Positions 36,625-45,926 of a DNA stretch of 64,000 bases are shown here, one piece after another. The DNA is from Mesorhizobium carmichaelinearum (GTDB lineage Bacteria > Pseudomonadota > Alphaproteobacteria > Rhizobiales > Rhizobiaceae): NCBI RefSeq assembly GCF_900199455.1, contig NZ_FZQR01000003.1, forward strand, positions 1 through 64,000, in the 5' to 3' direction. Position 1 is the stretch's first letter. Each line of letters begins with the position of its first letter. The notes beneath the pieces are model-generated. The model saw only the letters and a program-made list of their open reading frames with translations. It did no database searches and was not told where the DNA came from. Made by a program: the position numbers and the translations under genes.

Positions 36625-37335
36625 GTGAAGAGCGGGAAGAATGGTCTGTACGACGATCTGAAGCGTCAGATTCTGACGATGGAACTCGACCCCGACCAGG
36701 ATCTCGACGAGGTGAGCCTCAGCGAGCGCTATGGCCTGTCACGCACGCCTGTACGTGAGATCTTTCGTCGGCTTGAGGGGGAAGGCTACATCGATATCCG
36801 TGCCAATCGCGGCGCGCGCGTCGTCCCGATGAACCATCAGACGCTCAGGCACTTCTTCCTGGTCGCGCCGATGATCTATGCCGCGATCGGCCGCCTTGCG
36901 GTCCAGAACTTCAAGCCGAAGCAGCTTGCGGACCTCACGGACACGCAAGAGCGGTTCCGCACGGCAAGCGTCACTGGCGACGCACTGTCGATGGTCCTCG
37001 AGAACAACCGTTTCCACGAGATCATCGGCGAGATGTCGGGCAACGCCTACCTGCAGCCGAGCCTTGGCCGACTCCTGATCGACCACGCCCGCATCGGTCA
37101 CACCTTCTTCCGGCCCCGTACCGACGACATGCGCCGGCGACTGCGGCTCGCCGCGGACCACCATGATGGCTTCATCGCCGCCATCGGCTCGCACGACGAG
37201 GACACCGTCGTCGACCTCGTATTCGAACACTGGGAATTGTCGCGCGAGAACATGGAGATGTTCATCGCCCCGCAAGGAATGAAGGCAGACGCGCTCGTCG
37301 GAATGCCTGCCGCTTCGACGGAGGAACCGTCTTGA
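36625..37335 (+). CDS. GntR family transcriptional regulator (FCD type)
   Basis: The 236-aa protein has a GTG start with a perfect AGGAGGT. The winged helix-turn-helix covers residues ~8-68, with SLSERYGLSRTPVREIFRRL; the effector FCD domain is C-terminal, with the metal-binding pattern in NNRFHEII, HHDGFIAAI and the later helix. It is the first gene of the plus-strand operon and overlaps the next (TTGA), so it is autoregulated in all likelihood. FCD GntR proteins regulate hydroxyproline and amino-acid catabolism in rhizobia. Confidence 0.92.
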   Translation: MKSGKNGLYDDLKRQILTMELDPDQDLDEVSLSERYGLSRTPVREIFRRLEGEGYIDIRANRGARVVPMNHQTLRHFFLVAPMIYAAIGRLAVQNFKPKQLADLTDTQERFRTASVTGDALSMVLENNRFHEIIGEMSGNAYLQPSLGRLLIDHARIGHTFFRPRTDDMRRRLRLAADHHDGFIAAIGSHDEDTVVDLVFEHWELSRENMEMFIAPQGMKADALVGMPAASTEEPS

Positions 37336-38243
37336 AATTCGAAGGCATCTATACCCCTGCTATCACGCCTCTCGACCCGAAGGGGCAGATAGATCGTGGC
37401 GCTTTCGCGGCGGTCCTTGAGTCGCTCATCGAAGCCGGGGTCCACGGCATCATCGTTGGCGGATCGACGGGTGAGTATTACGCACAGACGGCCCAGGAAC
37501 GTTTCGATCTCGCCGCCTATGCCAAGGAGGTGATCGGCACCCGGCTTGCGCTGATCATCGGAACGGGCGCCATCAGGACCGAAGATTCGGTCGAGTACGC
37601 CAAGGCGGCAAAGGAGATCGGCGCCGACGCCATCCTCGTATCGTCGCCGCCATACGCCTTGCCGACGGAGCGTGAGAACGCGGTTCACGCGCTGACGGTC
37701 GACCGCGCGGCGAACCTTCCCATCATGCTCTACAACTACCCGGCCCGCATGGGCGTGATGATGGGAGAGGAGTATTTTTCCCGCGTCGGCAAGTCCAGGA
37801 ACGTCGTCGCCATCAAGGAGAGCTCCGGCGACATGGCCAACCTCCATTTGCTGGCGCGGAAGTTCCCCCATATCGCTTTGTCCTGCGGCTGGGATGACCA
37901 GGCGCTCGAATTCTTTGCATGGGGTGCCAGGAGCTGGGTCTGCGCCGGTTCCAATTTTCTCCCGCGCGAGCATGTCGCGCTCTACGAAGCTTGTGTTCTT
38001 GAAAGGAATTTCGACAAGGGCCGCGCCATCATGACCGCGATGCTGCCGCTCATGGATTTCCTCGAGTGCGGAAAGTTCGTGCAGTCGATCAAGCACGGCT
38101 GTGAGCTGACCGGCCTGAAAGCAGGCCCGGTGCGGGCGCCGCTGCGTCCCCTCAATTCAGAAGAGAAGCGGGCTCTTCAGACTGTCGTCGCCACCTTGAA
38201 GCGCACGGTCGCCCAGGTCACGTCGGGAGCAAATCATGCATGA
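37332..38243 (+). CDS. DapA-family enzyme, candidate 1-pyrroline-4-hydroxy-2-carboxylate deaminase
   Basis: The 303-aa class I aldolase-fold protein has a TTG start overlapping the GntR stop, with GGAGG upstream. It has the carboxylate loop VGGSTGEYYAQTAQER, tyrosine in LYNYPARMG and Schiff-base lysine in VVAIKESSGDMANL, all canonical. Families with this sequence style include dihydrodipicolinate synthase and the hydroxyproline-pathway deaminase HypD. The neighbours (semialdehyde dehydrogenase, FAD amine oxidase, proline-racemase-type enzyme) favour the second. This is inference from context. Confidence 0.8.
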   Translation: MKFEGIYTPAITPLDPKGQIDRGAFAAVLESLIEAGVHGIIVGGSTGEYYAQTAQERFDLAAYAKEVIGTRLALIIGTGAIRTEDSVEYAKAAKEIGADAILVSSPPYALPTERENAVHALTVDRAANLPIMLYNYPARMGVMMGEEYFSRVGKSRNVVAIKESSGDMANLHLLARKFPHIALSCGWDDQALEFFAWGARSWVCAGSNFLPREHVALYEACVLERNFDKGRAIMTAMLPLMDFLECGKFVQSIKHGCELTGLKAGPVRAPLRPLNSEEKRALQTVVATLKRTVAQVTSGANHA

Positions 38244-39753
38244 ACCTTTGACCGCTGCCGAATACAAGGCGATTGCCGCAGGCCTTCAATTTCCGACCAA
38301 TGCCTTCATCGACGGGGCGTTCTGTCCGGCCAATTCCGGCAAGACCTTCAAGACGACCAATCCGGCGACGGGCGACACGCTTGCCGAGATCGCGGCATGC
38401 GACGCTGCCGATGTCGATTTCGCCGTGGGCAAGGCCAGACAGGCCTTTGATGACGGCCGCTGGCATCTGCGCTCGCCCGGCGAGCGCAAGGCCGTGCTGC
38501 TCAAATTCGCGAAGCTCCTGGAGGACAACCGCCACGAGCTGGCGGTCATGGAGAGCCTCGACAGCGGCAAGCCGGTCCGCGAATGCCAGACGGTGGATGT
38601 TCCCGATACGATCCATACCATTCGCTGGCATGCCGAACTCATCGACAAGCTCTATGACAACGTCGCGCCCGTGGGTTCGAACGCGCTGACCATGGTCGTG
38701 CGCGAACCGGTCGGCGTCGTCGGCTGCGTCCTGCCGTGGAACTTTCCGCTGCTGATGCTGGCGTGGAAAATCGGTCCGGCGCTCGCCGCGGGATGCTCGG
38801 TGATCGTGAAGCCCGCCCAGGAGACGACGCTGACGACGCTTCGCGTCGCCGAGCTGGCGCACGAGGCGGGTATCCCCGCCGGCGTTTTCAATGTCGTCAC
38901 GGGCGGCGGCAAGGAGGTCGGCGAGCCGATCGGCATGCATATGGATGTCGACATGGTGGCGTTCACCGGATCGACGCCGACAGGCCGACGTTTCCTGCAC
39001 TACGCGGCGGACTCCAACCTTAAGCGCGTCGTGCTGGAATGCGGCGGCAAGAACCCGGCAGTGGTCCTGGAGGATGCCGAAGATCTCGACCTCGTCGCCG
39101 AACAGGTGGTCAACGGCGCATTCTGGAACATGGGCGAGAACTGCTCGGCCACATCACGGCTCATCGTCCACGCCACGATCAAAGAAGAGTTGCTGCAGCG
39201 GATCGGCGCCTACCTCCGCGAATGGAAGACGGGCGATCCGCTCGACCCGGAAAATCGCATCGGCGCGCTCGTCAGCAAGAACCATTTCGAGAAGGTGAAA
39301 TCCTTTCTCGGTGACGTGAAGACCGAAAAGCTCGCCATCGCCCATGGCGGCGCCACGCACAAGGGCATCTACATCGAGCCGACCGTCGTCGACAGGGTTA
39401 CGCCTGCGAGCCGCCTGTTTCAGGAGGAGATTTTCGGACCGATCCTGTCGGTCACGACGTTCAATTCGCTCGCCGAAGCGGTGGCTCTCGCCAACGACAC
39501 GAACTACGGCCTGACCGCGTCCGTCTACACCGGTAGCCTGCGCAAGGCGATCAAGCTTTCACGCGAGATCCGGGCCGGCGTCGTCACCGTCAACTGCTTC
39601 GGCGAAGGCGACGCGACAACGCCGTTCGGCGGCTACAAGGAATCCGGCTTCGGCGGGCGCGACAAGTCGGTCTTCGCGCATGACAATTACTGCGAATTGA
39701 AGACGGTCTGGATCGACATCTCGGATCGTTCGCTCGACGAGACCGTGCGGTGA
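38236..39753 (+). CDS. Aldehyde dehydrogenase, candidate 2-oxoglutarate semialdehyde dehydrogenase
   Basis: The 505-aa NAD(P)-dependent enzyme has VLPWNFPLLMLAWKIGPAL, FTGSTPTGRRFL, general-base LECGGKNPAVVLEDAED and catalytic-Cys NMGENCSATSRL. It ends SEGD-like GEGDATTPFGGYKESG, close to gamma-glutamyl/aminobutyraldehyde dehydrogenases. ATG with GGGAG, overlapping the upstream gene by 8 bases. In a hydroxyproline pathway it would make 2-oxoglutarate from its semialdehyde; in a betaine pathway it would oxidise an amino aldehyde. Related to the enzyme at 21101. Confidence 0.9.
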   Translation: MHEPLTAAEYKAIAAGLQFPTNAFIDGAFCPANSGKTFKTTNPATGDTLAEIAACDAADVDFAVGKARQAFDDGRWHLRSPGERKAVLLKFAKLLEDNRHELAVMESLDSGKPVRECQTVDVPDTIHTIRWHAELIDKLYDNVAPVGSNALTMVVREPVGVVGCVLPWNFPLLMLAWKIGPALAAGCSVIVKPAQETTLTTLRVAELAHEAGIPAGVFNVVTGGGKEVGEPIGMHMDVDMVAFTGSTPTGRRFLHYAADSNLKRVVLECGGKNPAVVLEDAEDLDLVAEQVVNGAFWNMGENCSATSRLIVHATIKEELLQRIGAYLREWKTGDPLDPENRIGALVSKNHFEKVKSFLGDVKTEKLAIAHGGATHKGIYIEPTVVDRVTPASRLFQEEIFGPILSVTTFNSLAEAVALANDTNYGLTASVYTGSLRKAIKLSREIRAGVVTVNCFGEGDATTPFGGYKESGFGGRDKSVFAHDNYCELKTVWIDISDRSLDETVR

Positions 39754-41081
39754 GCGAAATCGTCGTCAAGCGGCTTCCGGCGGAATCCGGAACCTCGGGC
39801 TGGGAGGCGATCAGCAGACGCTGCTTCCCCGTCCGGACGCTCGACGGCGACGTATCGGCCGACTGGCTGATCATCGGCGCCGGCTTCGCCGGCCTGTCCG
39901 CCGCGCGGCGGCTGCGTCAACTGCGGCCGAGCGACAGGATCGTCCTGCTGGAGGCGGGAGAGATCGCCAAGGGCACAGCGGGCCGGAACTCCGGTTACAT
40001 GATCGACGTCCCGCACAATCTGTCGTCGGGCGAATATTCCGTGGCCAGCGAGGCCGCGACAAAGACGGAGATCGCCCAGAACCGCCTTGCGATCTCTTTC
40101 GCCGCCGACGCCGCGGCGGAATACGGCATGTCCGTGCGCACCTTTGATCCGTCGGGCAAGATCAATGCCGCGGCGAGCGAGCGCGGCATGAAGCTCAATG
40201 CAAGCTATGCCCGCTCGCTCGCCCGCATCGGTGAGGAGCATCGCCTTGTGGATGCGGGCGAGATGCGGGAGATCACCGGATCGTCCTACTATCTGGGAGG
40301 TCTCTACACGCCGGGCGCGGTGATGATCCAGCCCGCCGACTACATACGTGGCTTCGCCGCCGGGCTGGTATCGAAGGTCGACATATTCGAGCACTCGCCG
40401 GTGCTCAAACTTGAGCGCCTCAGCGACACGTGGAGAGCCGTATCGCGTCGCGGCAGCGTCACCGCGCCAAAAGTCATCCTGGGCGTCAATGGCCACATCG
40501 AGGATTTCGGTCACTTCCACGGCCGCCTGATGCACATCTTCACTTACGCATCGATGACCGCGCCCTTCACCGGAAGATCGACGGGCAAGGACAGGTGGGC
40601 CCTGCTTCCGGCCGATCCAATGGGGGCGACCGTCAGGAAGATCTCGACCGATGGGGCCTCGCGTATCGTGATCCGGACCCGGTTCACCTACGACTGGGCC
40701 GTCCAGGTCGGCGAAAAGCGCCTGGCCGGGATCGCCGCCGAGCAGCGGATTTCGCTGGACGCCAGGTTTCCGGACCTCAAGGACGTGCCATTCGAACACG
40801 TTTGGGCCGGACGGCTTTGCCTCAGCCGCAACCATGTTCCCGCCTTCGGCGAAATCGAAGCGGGCCTCTACTCGGCGTGCTGCGAAAACGGTCTCGGGAC
40901 CGTGAAAAGCACGCTAGCGGGCGTCATGGCTGCCGATCTGGCGACGGGCACCCGCTCGGACATGCTCGACAAATTTTCGGATCAGCCCGAACCCGCGAGG
41001 CTCCCTCCGGAGCCGCTCGCATGGCTCGGCGTCAACAGCGTGATCCGATTGCAGGAATTGCGTGCAGGCCGCGAGGGATGA
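39750..41081 (+). CDS. FAD-dependent amine oxidase (DAO family)
   Basis: The 443-aa flavoprotein has a dinucleotide-binding motif in DWLIIGAGFAGLSAARRLRQ (residues ~40-60), then LLEAGEIAKGTAGRNSGYM, where flavin contacts are expected. Near the end, VWAGRLCLSRNHVPAFGEIE and CCENGLGTVKSTLAG complete the FAD site. It resembles gamma-glutamylputrescine oxidase and related amine or D-amino-acid dehydrogenases. GTG start overlaps the aldehyde dehydrogenase stop (GTGA). It would oxidise a secondary amine such as D-hydroxyproline or a demethylated betaine. Confidence 0.88.
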   Translation: MSEIVVKRLPAESGTSGWEAISRRCFPVRTLDGDVSADWLIIGAGFAGLSAARRLRQLRPSDRIVLLEAGEIAKGTAGRNSGYMIDVPHNLSSGEYSVASEAATKTEIAQNRLAISFAADAAAEYGMSVRTFDPSGKINAAASERGMKLNASYARSLARIGEEHRLVDAGEMREITGSSYYLGGLYTPGAVMIQPADYIRGFAAGLVSKVDIFEHSPVLKLERLSDTWRAVSRRGSVTAPKVILGVNGHIEDFGHFHGRLMHIFTYASMTAPFTGRSTGKDRWALLPADPMGATVRKISTDGASRIVIRTRFTYDWAVQVGEKRLAGIAAEQRISLDARFPDLKDVPFEHVWAGRLCLSRNHVPAFGEIEAGLYSACCENGLGTVKSTLAGVMAADLATGTRSDMLDKFSDQPEPARLPPEPLAWLGVNSVIRLQELRAGREG

Positions 41082-41164
41082 CCCCTCGCCGCGCAATATG
41101 AGGACTGAGCCGACCGCAAGGTCTTCAAGTGAGAATGGGAACAAAAAACAAAGGAGTGAGTAAA

Positions 41165-42016
41165 ATGAAGACGTTGTGGAAAGCGCTCTGCGCTGCCGCG
41201 ATGGTCGGTATGACCATGCTGTCCGCTCAGGCGGAAGAAAAGACCATTACCGTGGGCACGATGTCCTGGGAGGACCTCACCCCCATCACCGGCATCACCA
41301 AGAAGGTGCTGGAAGATTCCGGCTACACCGTGAAGGTGGTGCCTTTTTCCGAATGGGGCATCGCCTACGCCGCGCTGACCAAGGGCGACATCCAGATCCT
41401 TGCCTCGCAGACTGACTACGTCGCCCAGGATTATTGGGACAAGAACAAGAAGAAGCTCGAGAAGATCTCGCCGGTTTCGCATGGCCTGTTCCAGGGCGTG
41501 GCGGTGCCGAAATACGTGACGATCGACTCCATGGACCAGTTGAACGACAACGCCGACAAGTTCGGCGGCAAGATCGTCGGCATCGAGCCCGGTTCGGGTC
41601 TGATGCGCGATACGGCAAACTCGGTGAAGGCATACGACCTGAAGCTGCAACTCGTCGAAGGCAGCACCGCCGCCATGACCGCCGCGCTCAAGTCGGCAAC
41701 CGATCGCAAAGAATGGATTGCCGTCACCATCTGGGAACCCTCCTGGATGATGCAGAAGTACGACGTGAAGTTCCTCAAGGATCCCAAGGCGGTCTTCCCG
41801 CCGCCGCAGAGCTACTACTGGATCGGCAAGAAGGGCTTTTCCGCCGACAATCCGCATGCACGCGAAGTGATCGCCAGTGTCTACGTGCCGCTTGCCGACA
41901 TCACCGCGATCAACTCGGCCGTCAACGAAGGCAAGACCATGGACGCGGCCATCAAGGACTGGACCGACAGCCATGCCGACCTCCTGAAGCGCTGGGAAAA
42001 CATCAAGACCCAGTGA
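41165..42016 (+). CDS. Glycine betaine/proline-type ABC substrate-binding protein
   Basis: The 283-aa periplasmic protein (OpuAC family) has a signal peptide MKTLWKALCAAAMVGMTMLS cut near AQA-EEK. Typical blocks are ITVGTMSWEDLTPITGITKK, FSEWGIAYAALTKGDIQI and VTIWEPSWMMQKYDVKFL. Several Trp residues (SW, EW, EPSW) could form the aromatic cage that binds quaternary amines. ATG with AAAGGAG. The ligand is probably proline betaine, glycine betaine or a related amino acid. Confidence 0.9.
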   Translation: MKTLWKALCAAAMVGMTMLSAQAEEKTITVGTMSWEDLTPITGITKKVLEDSGYTVKVVPFSEWGIAYAALTKGDIQILASQTDYVAQDYWDKNKKKLEKISPVSHGLFQGVAVPKYVTIDSMDQLNDNADKFGGKIVGIEPGSGLMRDTANSVKAYDLKLQLVEGSTAAMTAALKSATDRKEWIAVTIWEPSWMMQKYDVKFLKDPKAVFPPPQSYYWIGKKGFSADNPHAREVIASVYVPLADITAINSAVNEGKTMDAAIKDWTDSHADLLKRWENIKTQ

Positions 42017-42107
42017 TCGTCGAAACGGCGGGCCGCCGACATCGGTGGCCCGTCCCGCAGCAACGAAAACATGAAGGCCGCCGCCAAGCCGGCCCGTGGG
42101 GAACGCG

Positions 42108-43187
42108 ATGAACACTGCGATGAACGATCCCGCCGAAGTGCTGGTCGACTGCCAGTCGGTATGGAAGATTTTCGGGAGCCGCGCCCAGGCCGCCGTCAAG
42201 GCCATCTCCGAACGGGGACTCTCCAAGAAACAGGTGCTGCAGGACTTCGACTGCGTGGTGGGCGTCTCCGACGCCAGCCTGCAGGTTCACCGCGGCGAGA
42301 TCTTCTGCATCATGGGGCTCTCGGGGAGCGGCAAGTCAACGCTGATCCGCCTGCTCAACCGCCTGATCGAACCGAGCCTCGGCAAGATCACGGTGAAAGG
42401 CAAGGAGATCGCCAGGCTGAACGCGGCGGAGCTGCGCGCAATGCGCTCCCGCAACATTGGCATGGTGTTTCAGAGCGTGGCGCTTCTCCCCAACCGGACC
42501 GTTCTCGAGAACGCCGGCTTCGGTCTCGAGGTGCGCGGCGTCGCGAAAGACGAGCGCAACAGGACGGCCCACGCGGCACTCGAAAAAGTTGGGCTTGGCG
42601 ACTGGACCGCACGTTATCCGAGAGAGTTGTCCGGCGGCATGCAGCAGCGTGTCGGTCTCGCCCGGGCGTTGGCTGCAGATCCCGAAATCATTCTCATGGA
42701 CGAGCCGTTCAGCGCGCTCGACCCGTTGATCCGCCGCCAGTTGCAGGACGAATTCCGACAGCTGACGAAGTCGCTGGGCAAGTCGGCCGTCTTCATCACC
42801 CATGACCTCGAGGAAGCCATCCGCATCGGCGACCGCATCGCCATCATGAAGGACGGTGTCATCGTCCAGGTAGGCACGGCGGAAGAGATCGTCACCAAAC
42901 CCGCCGACGACTACGTCTCCGATTTCGTGGCGGGCATATCCAGGATCCATCTGGTAAAGGCCCATTCCGTTATGCGCCCAGTTGCCGAATTCAAGGCTGC
43001 GGAGCCGCATTGCGACGTGAACGTGCTTCTTCGAACGTCGCCAGAGGCCGATATCGCGGCACTCATCGATCTCACCATGCAGTCTGATCGCGACGCGATA
43101 TCGGTCGTCGAGAACGGAGCCGTCATCGGTGTCGTGACCATTCGTGGTTTGCTCCGGGGCGTCGCCGGTACGCCAACCGCAGCTTAG
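42108..43187 (+). CDS. Glycine betaine/proline ABC transporter ATP-binding protein (ProV-like)
   Basis: The 359-aa ATPase (ATG 42108 with GGGGA upstream; a GTG at 42096 is also in frame) has Walker A GLSGSGKSTLIRLLN, signature LSGGMQQRVGLARAL, Walker B IILMDEPFSALDPL and switch VFITHDLEEAI. A reduced C-terminal CBS-like region (residues ~280-355) resembles the ProV osmosensing module but is only about half its normal size. It forms one importer with the two permeases that follow. Confidence 0.92.
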   Translation: MNTAMNDPAEVLVDCQSVWKIFGSRAQAAVKAISERGLSKKQVLQDFDCVVGVSDASLQVHRGEIFCIMGLSGSGKSTLIRLLNRLIEPSLGKITVKGKEIARLNAAELRAMRSRNIGMVFQSVALLPNRTVLENAGFGLEVRGVAKDERNRTAHAALEKVGLGDWTARYPRELSGGMQQRVGLARALAADPEIILMDEPFSALDPLIRRQLQDEFRQLTKSLGKSAVFITHDLEEAIRIGDRIAIMKDGVIVQVGTAEEIVTKPADDYVSDFVAGISRIHLVKAHSVMRPVAEFKAAEPHCDVNVLLRTSPEADIAALIDLTMQSDRDAISVVENGAVIGVVTIRGLLRGVAGTPTAA

Positions 43188-43203
43188 GCCCGGGAGAGGC
43201 GAA

Positions 43204-44052
43204 ATGGACATCTCCACCATCACGGATACTTTCGACGGCTGGACGGACAATGCTCTCAGCTGGATCAGCGACAATGGCGAATGGCTGTTTGATTCTGTCA
43301 GGGCCGTGCTCGAGGGCACCTACAACGGCGTCCTCTGGCTTCTTCAGCTCGCACCATTTTACGTGATCGCGATCATCGCAGCGCTGCTTGGATGGCGCCT
43401 GATCAACGCCTTCGCCGGCATCCTGGTGGGGCTTGCCATGATCTTCTGCGCGGTCATGGGGCTCTGGAGCGAAACCATGAGCACATTGGCCCTGGTAATG
43501 ACGGCAACGATCCTTGCTCTTCTCTTCGGCATTCCCATTGGAATCGTGGCTGGCTTCGTCAGGGCGTTTGACCGCTTTCTCGAGCCGATACTCGACCTGA
43601 TCCAGACCATGCCCCCCTACATCTATCTCCTGCCGGCGATCGCGCTGCTCGGCTATGGGGCTGCCACCGCGCTCGTCGCCACGTTTATTGTCGCGATGCC
43701 TCCCGCCATCAGGCTCACTGCGCTGGGCATCAGGATGACGCCGCACGAATTCATAGAGCTTGGCCAGGCGAGCGGCCTAACACCCTGGCAGATGTTTATC
43801 AAGATCAGGCTCCCCTTCGCCATCCCGAGCATCATGGCAGGGATCAACCAATGCCTGATGATGGCATTCGGCATGGTCGTCATTGCAGGTATCGTCGGCT
43901 CGGGAGGTCTCGGAGAGACAATCTATTCGGCGGTGCGCACGCTCGACATCGCCACCTCGATCAACGCCGCGATCGCGATCGTCATCCTGACCATGGTGCT
44001 CGACAGGCTTACGCAGAGCGTGGCGCGCCGCGCCAAGGGAGATGCACGATGA
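43204..44052 (+). CDS. Betaine/proline ABC transporter permease 1 (ProW-like)
   Basis: The 282-aa membrane protein begins MDISTITDTFDGWTDNALSW and has about six helices. Its ATPase-docking loop is PHEFIELGQASGLTPWQMF. ATG with GGGAGAGG. Its second copy (44049) differs in sequence, so the importer has two distinct permeases, unlike ProW homodimers. They overlap by four bases. Confidence 0.9.
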   Translation: MDISTITDTFDGWTDNALSWISDNGEWLFDSVRAVLEGTYNGVLWLLQLAPFYVIAIIAALLGWRLINAFAGILVGLAMIFCAVMGLWSETMSTLALVMTATILALLFGIPIGIVAGFVRAFDRFLEPILDLIQTMPPYIYLLPAIALLGYGAATALVATFIVAMPPAIRLTALGIRMTPHEFIELGQASGLTPWQMFIKIRLPFAIPSIMAGINQCLMMAFGMVVIAGIVGSGGLGETIYSAVRTLDIATSINAAIAIVILTMVLDRLTQSVARRAKGDAR

Positions 44053-44909
44053 ATCCCGATCTCCTTCAGTTTTCGCCGGGCGCCTACCTCGCCCCTGCCG
44101 TGGATTGGCTGAATAAGAACTTCCATCCGTTCTTCGACGCGGTGACCAAGCTGATCGAAGCGGTGCTGGGCGCCATCGAAACCACCCTGCTCTACCCGCC
44201 GCCCTACGCGACGATCGTCATAGCTGTCCTTCTCACGGCGTTCCTCGTCAGCGTTCGGGTCTCGGTGGTGACAGCCATTGCACTCGCGTTCTGCCTGCTA
44301 GCGGGTTTCTGGACCGCTTCGATGCAGACACTTGCGCTGGTGACGGTGGCGGTGATCATCTCCGTCGCCATCGCCTTTCCGCTTGGCGTCCTGGCATCAC
44401 GCTACCGCAAGTTCGAGGCCGCGATCCGACCCGTGCTCGACATCATGCAGACCGTGCCGCCATGGGTCTACCTCATCCCCGCCGTGATGATCTTCAGCCT
44501 CGGCCGCGTTCCCGCGATCATCGCGACAATCGTCTACGGCATTCCGCCGATGCTGCGCCTGACGACGCTGGCCTTCAACCAGGTGCCGAAAGACCTGCTG
44601 GAACTAGGCCATGCCACCGGCGCCTCGCCGCGGTCGATCCTCTTCAAGATCGAAATCCCTTCAGCCACCCCGACACTGCTGGTCGGCCTCAACCAGTGCA
44701 TCCTCTTATCGCTGGCCATGGTCGTCCTGGCTGGCCTCGTCGGCGCGGGAGGTCTTGGAGCCGAGGTGACGCGGGGATTGACGCGGATGGAGATGGGCCT
44801 GGGCCTCAGGGCCGGCCTGTCGATCGTCGCCGTCGCCATCCTCCTCGACCGGGTCTCCAGGGGCGTGCTGCAGCGTCAGCAGGCGCCTGGCGCGGCGAAA
44901 CCAGCCTGA
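44049..44909 (+). CDS. Betaine/proline ABC transporter permease 2 (ProW-like)
   Basis: The 286-aa protein has helices TIVIAVLLTAFLVSVRVSVV and following, and the docking loop PKDLLELGHATGASPRSILF. It parallels the preceding permease in length and topology, suggesting an old duplication that now gives a heterodimer. The ATG overlaps the previous stop. Confidence 0.9.
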   Translation: MNPDLLQFSPGAYLAPAVDWLNKNFHPFFDAVTKLIEAVLGAIETTLLYPPPYATIVIAVLLTAFLVSVRVSVVTAIALAFCLLAGFWTASMQTLALVTVAVIISVAIAFPLGVLASRYRKFEAAIRPVLDIMQTVPPWVYLIPAVMIFSLGRVPAIIATIVYGIPPMLRLTTLAFNQVPKDLLELGHATGASPRSILFKIEIPSATPTLLVGLNQCILLSLAMVVLAGLVGAGGLGAEVTRGLTRMEMGLGLRAGLSIVAVAILLDRVSRGVLQRQQAPGAAKPA

Positions 44910-44927
44910 ACCGCAAAAGGAATTCTC

Positions 44928-45926
44928 ATGCGCCGCAGTTTCTTCTGCATCGACTCCCACACTTGCGGCAATCCGGTCCGCCTGGTCGCCGGAGGTGGTC
45001 CCTTGCTGCCGCACATCCCGATCGCCGAGCGGCGTGAACTTTTCGTACGCGATCATGACTGGATCCGGCAGGCACTGATGTTCGAGCCGCGCGGGCACGA
45101 CATCATGTCGGGCGCGATCATCTATCCAGCTTACCGTGAGGATTGTGATTTCGCCGTGATCTTCATCGAAGTCAGCGGCTGCCTGCCGATGTGCGGCGCC
45201 GGCACGATCGGCCTCGTGACGGCGGCGATCGAGGAAGGCCTCGTGACGCCCCAGGTGCCGGGTAAGCTGTCGATCGAGACTCCGGCCGGCCGGGTCGATA
45301 TCGAATACGAGAAGCCGGGCGAGTTCGTGGACTCTGTCCGTATGTTCAACGTCGCCAGCTATCTGCATGCCGCGGACGTCGCCGTCGATGTGCCCGGTCT
45401 CGGCCGGCTCGTCGTCGACATCGCCTATGGCGGCAATTACTACGCCGTCGTCGAGCCGCAAGAGGCGTGGCCGGGCCTGGACGGCATGTCGGCGAGCGAC
45501 ATCGTCGACCTCAGCCGCGGTCTGCGCGAAGCGCTCAAACCTGTCTGCAATCCAGTTCATCCCGAAGACGAAAGGATACGTGGCGTGGACCACGCCATCT
45601 GGTGCGACACGCCCTCTAGCAGCAAAGCCGACGGCCGCGGCGCGGTCTTCTACGGCGACAAGGCCATCGACCGCTCGCCGGGCGGCACCGGGACTTCGGC
45701 CCGCATGGCGCAACTCCATGGCAAGGGACTACTGAAGGTCGGCGACAGCTTCCGCCAGGAAAGCCTGATTGGCACCGTGTTCGAGGGCCGCATAGAGGCG
45801 GAGGCCGACATCGGCTCCTTCAAAGGCATCAAGCCCAGTGTCGGCGGCTGGGCGCGCATCATCGGCCACAACACCATATTCGTGGACGACCGCGATCCGT
45901 TGGCGCATGGGTTCCAAATCCAATGA
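44928..45926 (+). CDS. Proline racemase superfamily protein with Gly in the second catalytic position
   Basis: This 332-aa relative of 4-hydroxyproline 2-epimerase and trans-3-hydroxyproline dehydratase starts 19 bases after the permease stop. The first catalytic motif PMCGAGTIG (Cys at about residue 89) is intact. The second, normally SPCGTGT (Cys) in racemases/epimerases or SPTGTGT (Thr) in dehydratases, reads RSPGGTGTSAR with Gly at about residue 252. With one thiol it could not perform standard two-base epimerisation, although one-base dehydration stays possible. The neighbours suggest a hydroxyproline-type substrate. Confidence 0.85.
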   Translation: MRRSFFCIDSHTCGNPVRLVAGGGPLLPHIPIAERRELFVRDHDWIRQALMFEPRGHDIMSGAIIYPAYREDCDFAVIFIEVSGCLPMCGAGTIGLVTAAIEEGLVTPQVPGKLSIETPAGRVDIEYEKPGEFVDSVRMFNVASYLHAADVAVDVPGLGRLVVDIAYGGNYYAVVEPQEAWPGLDGMSASDIVDLSRGLREALKPVCNPVHPEDERIRGVDHAIWCDTPSSSKADGRGAVFYGDKAIDRSPGGTGTSARMAQLHGKGLLKVGDSFRQESLIGTVFEGRIEAEADIGSFKGIKPSVGGWARIIGHNTIFVDDRDPLAHGFQIQ

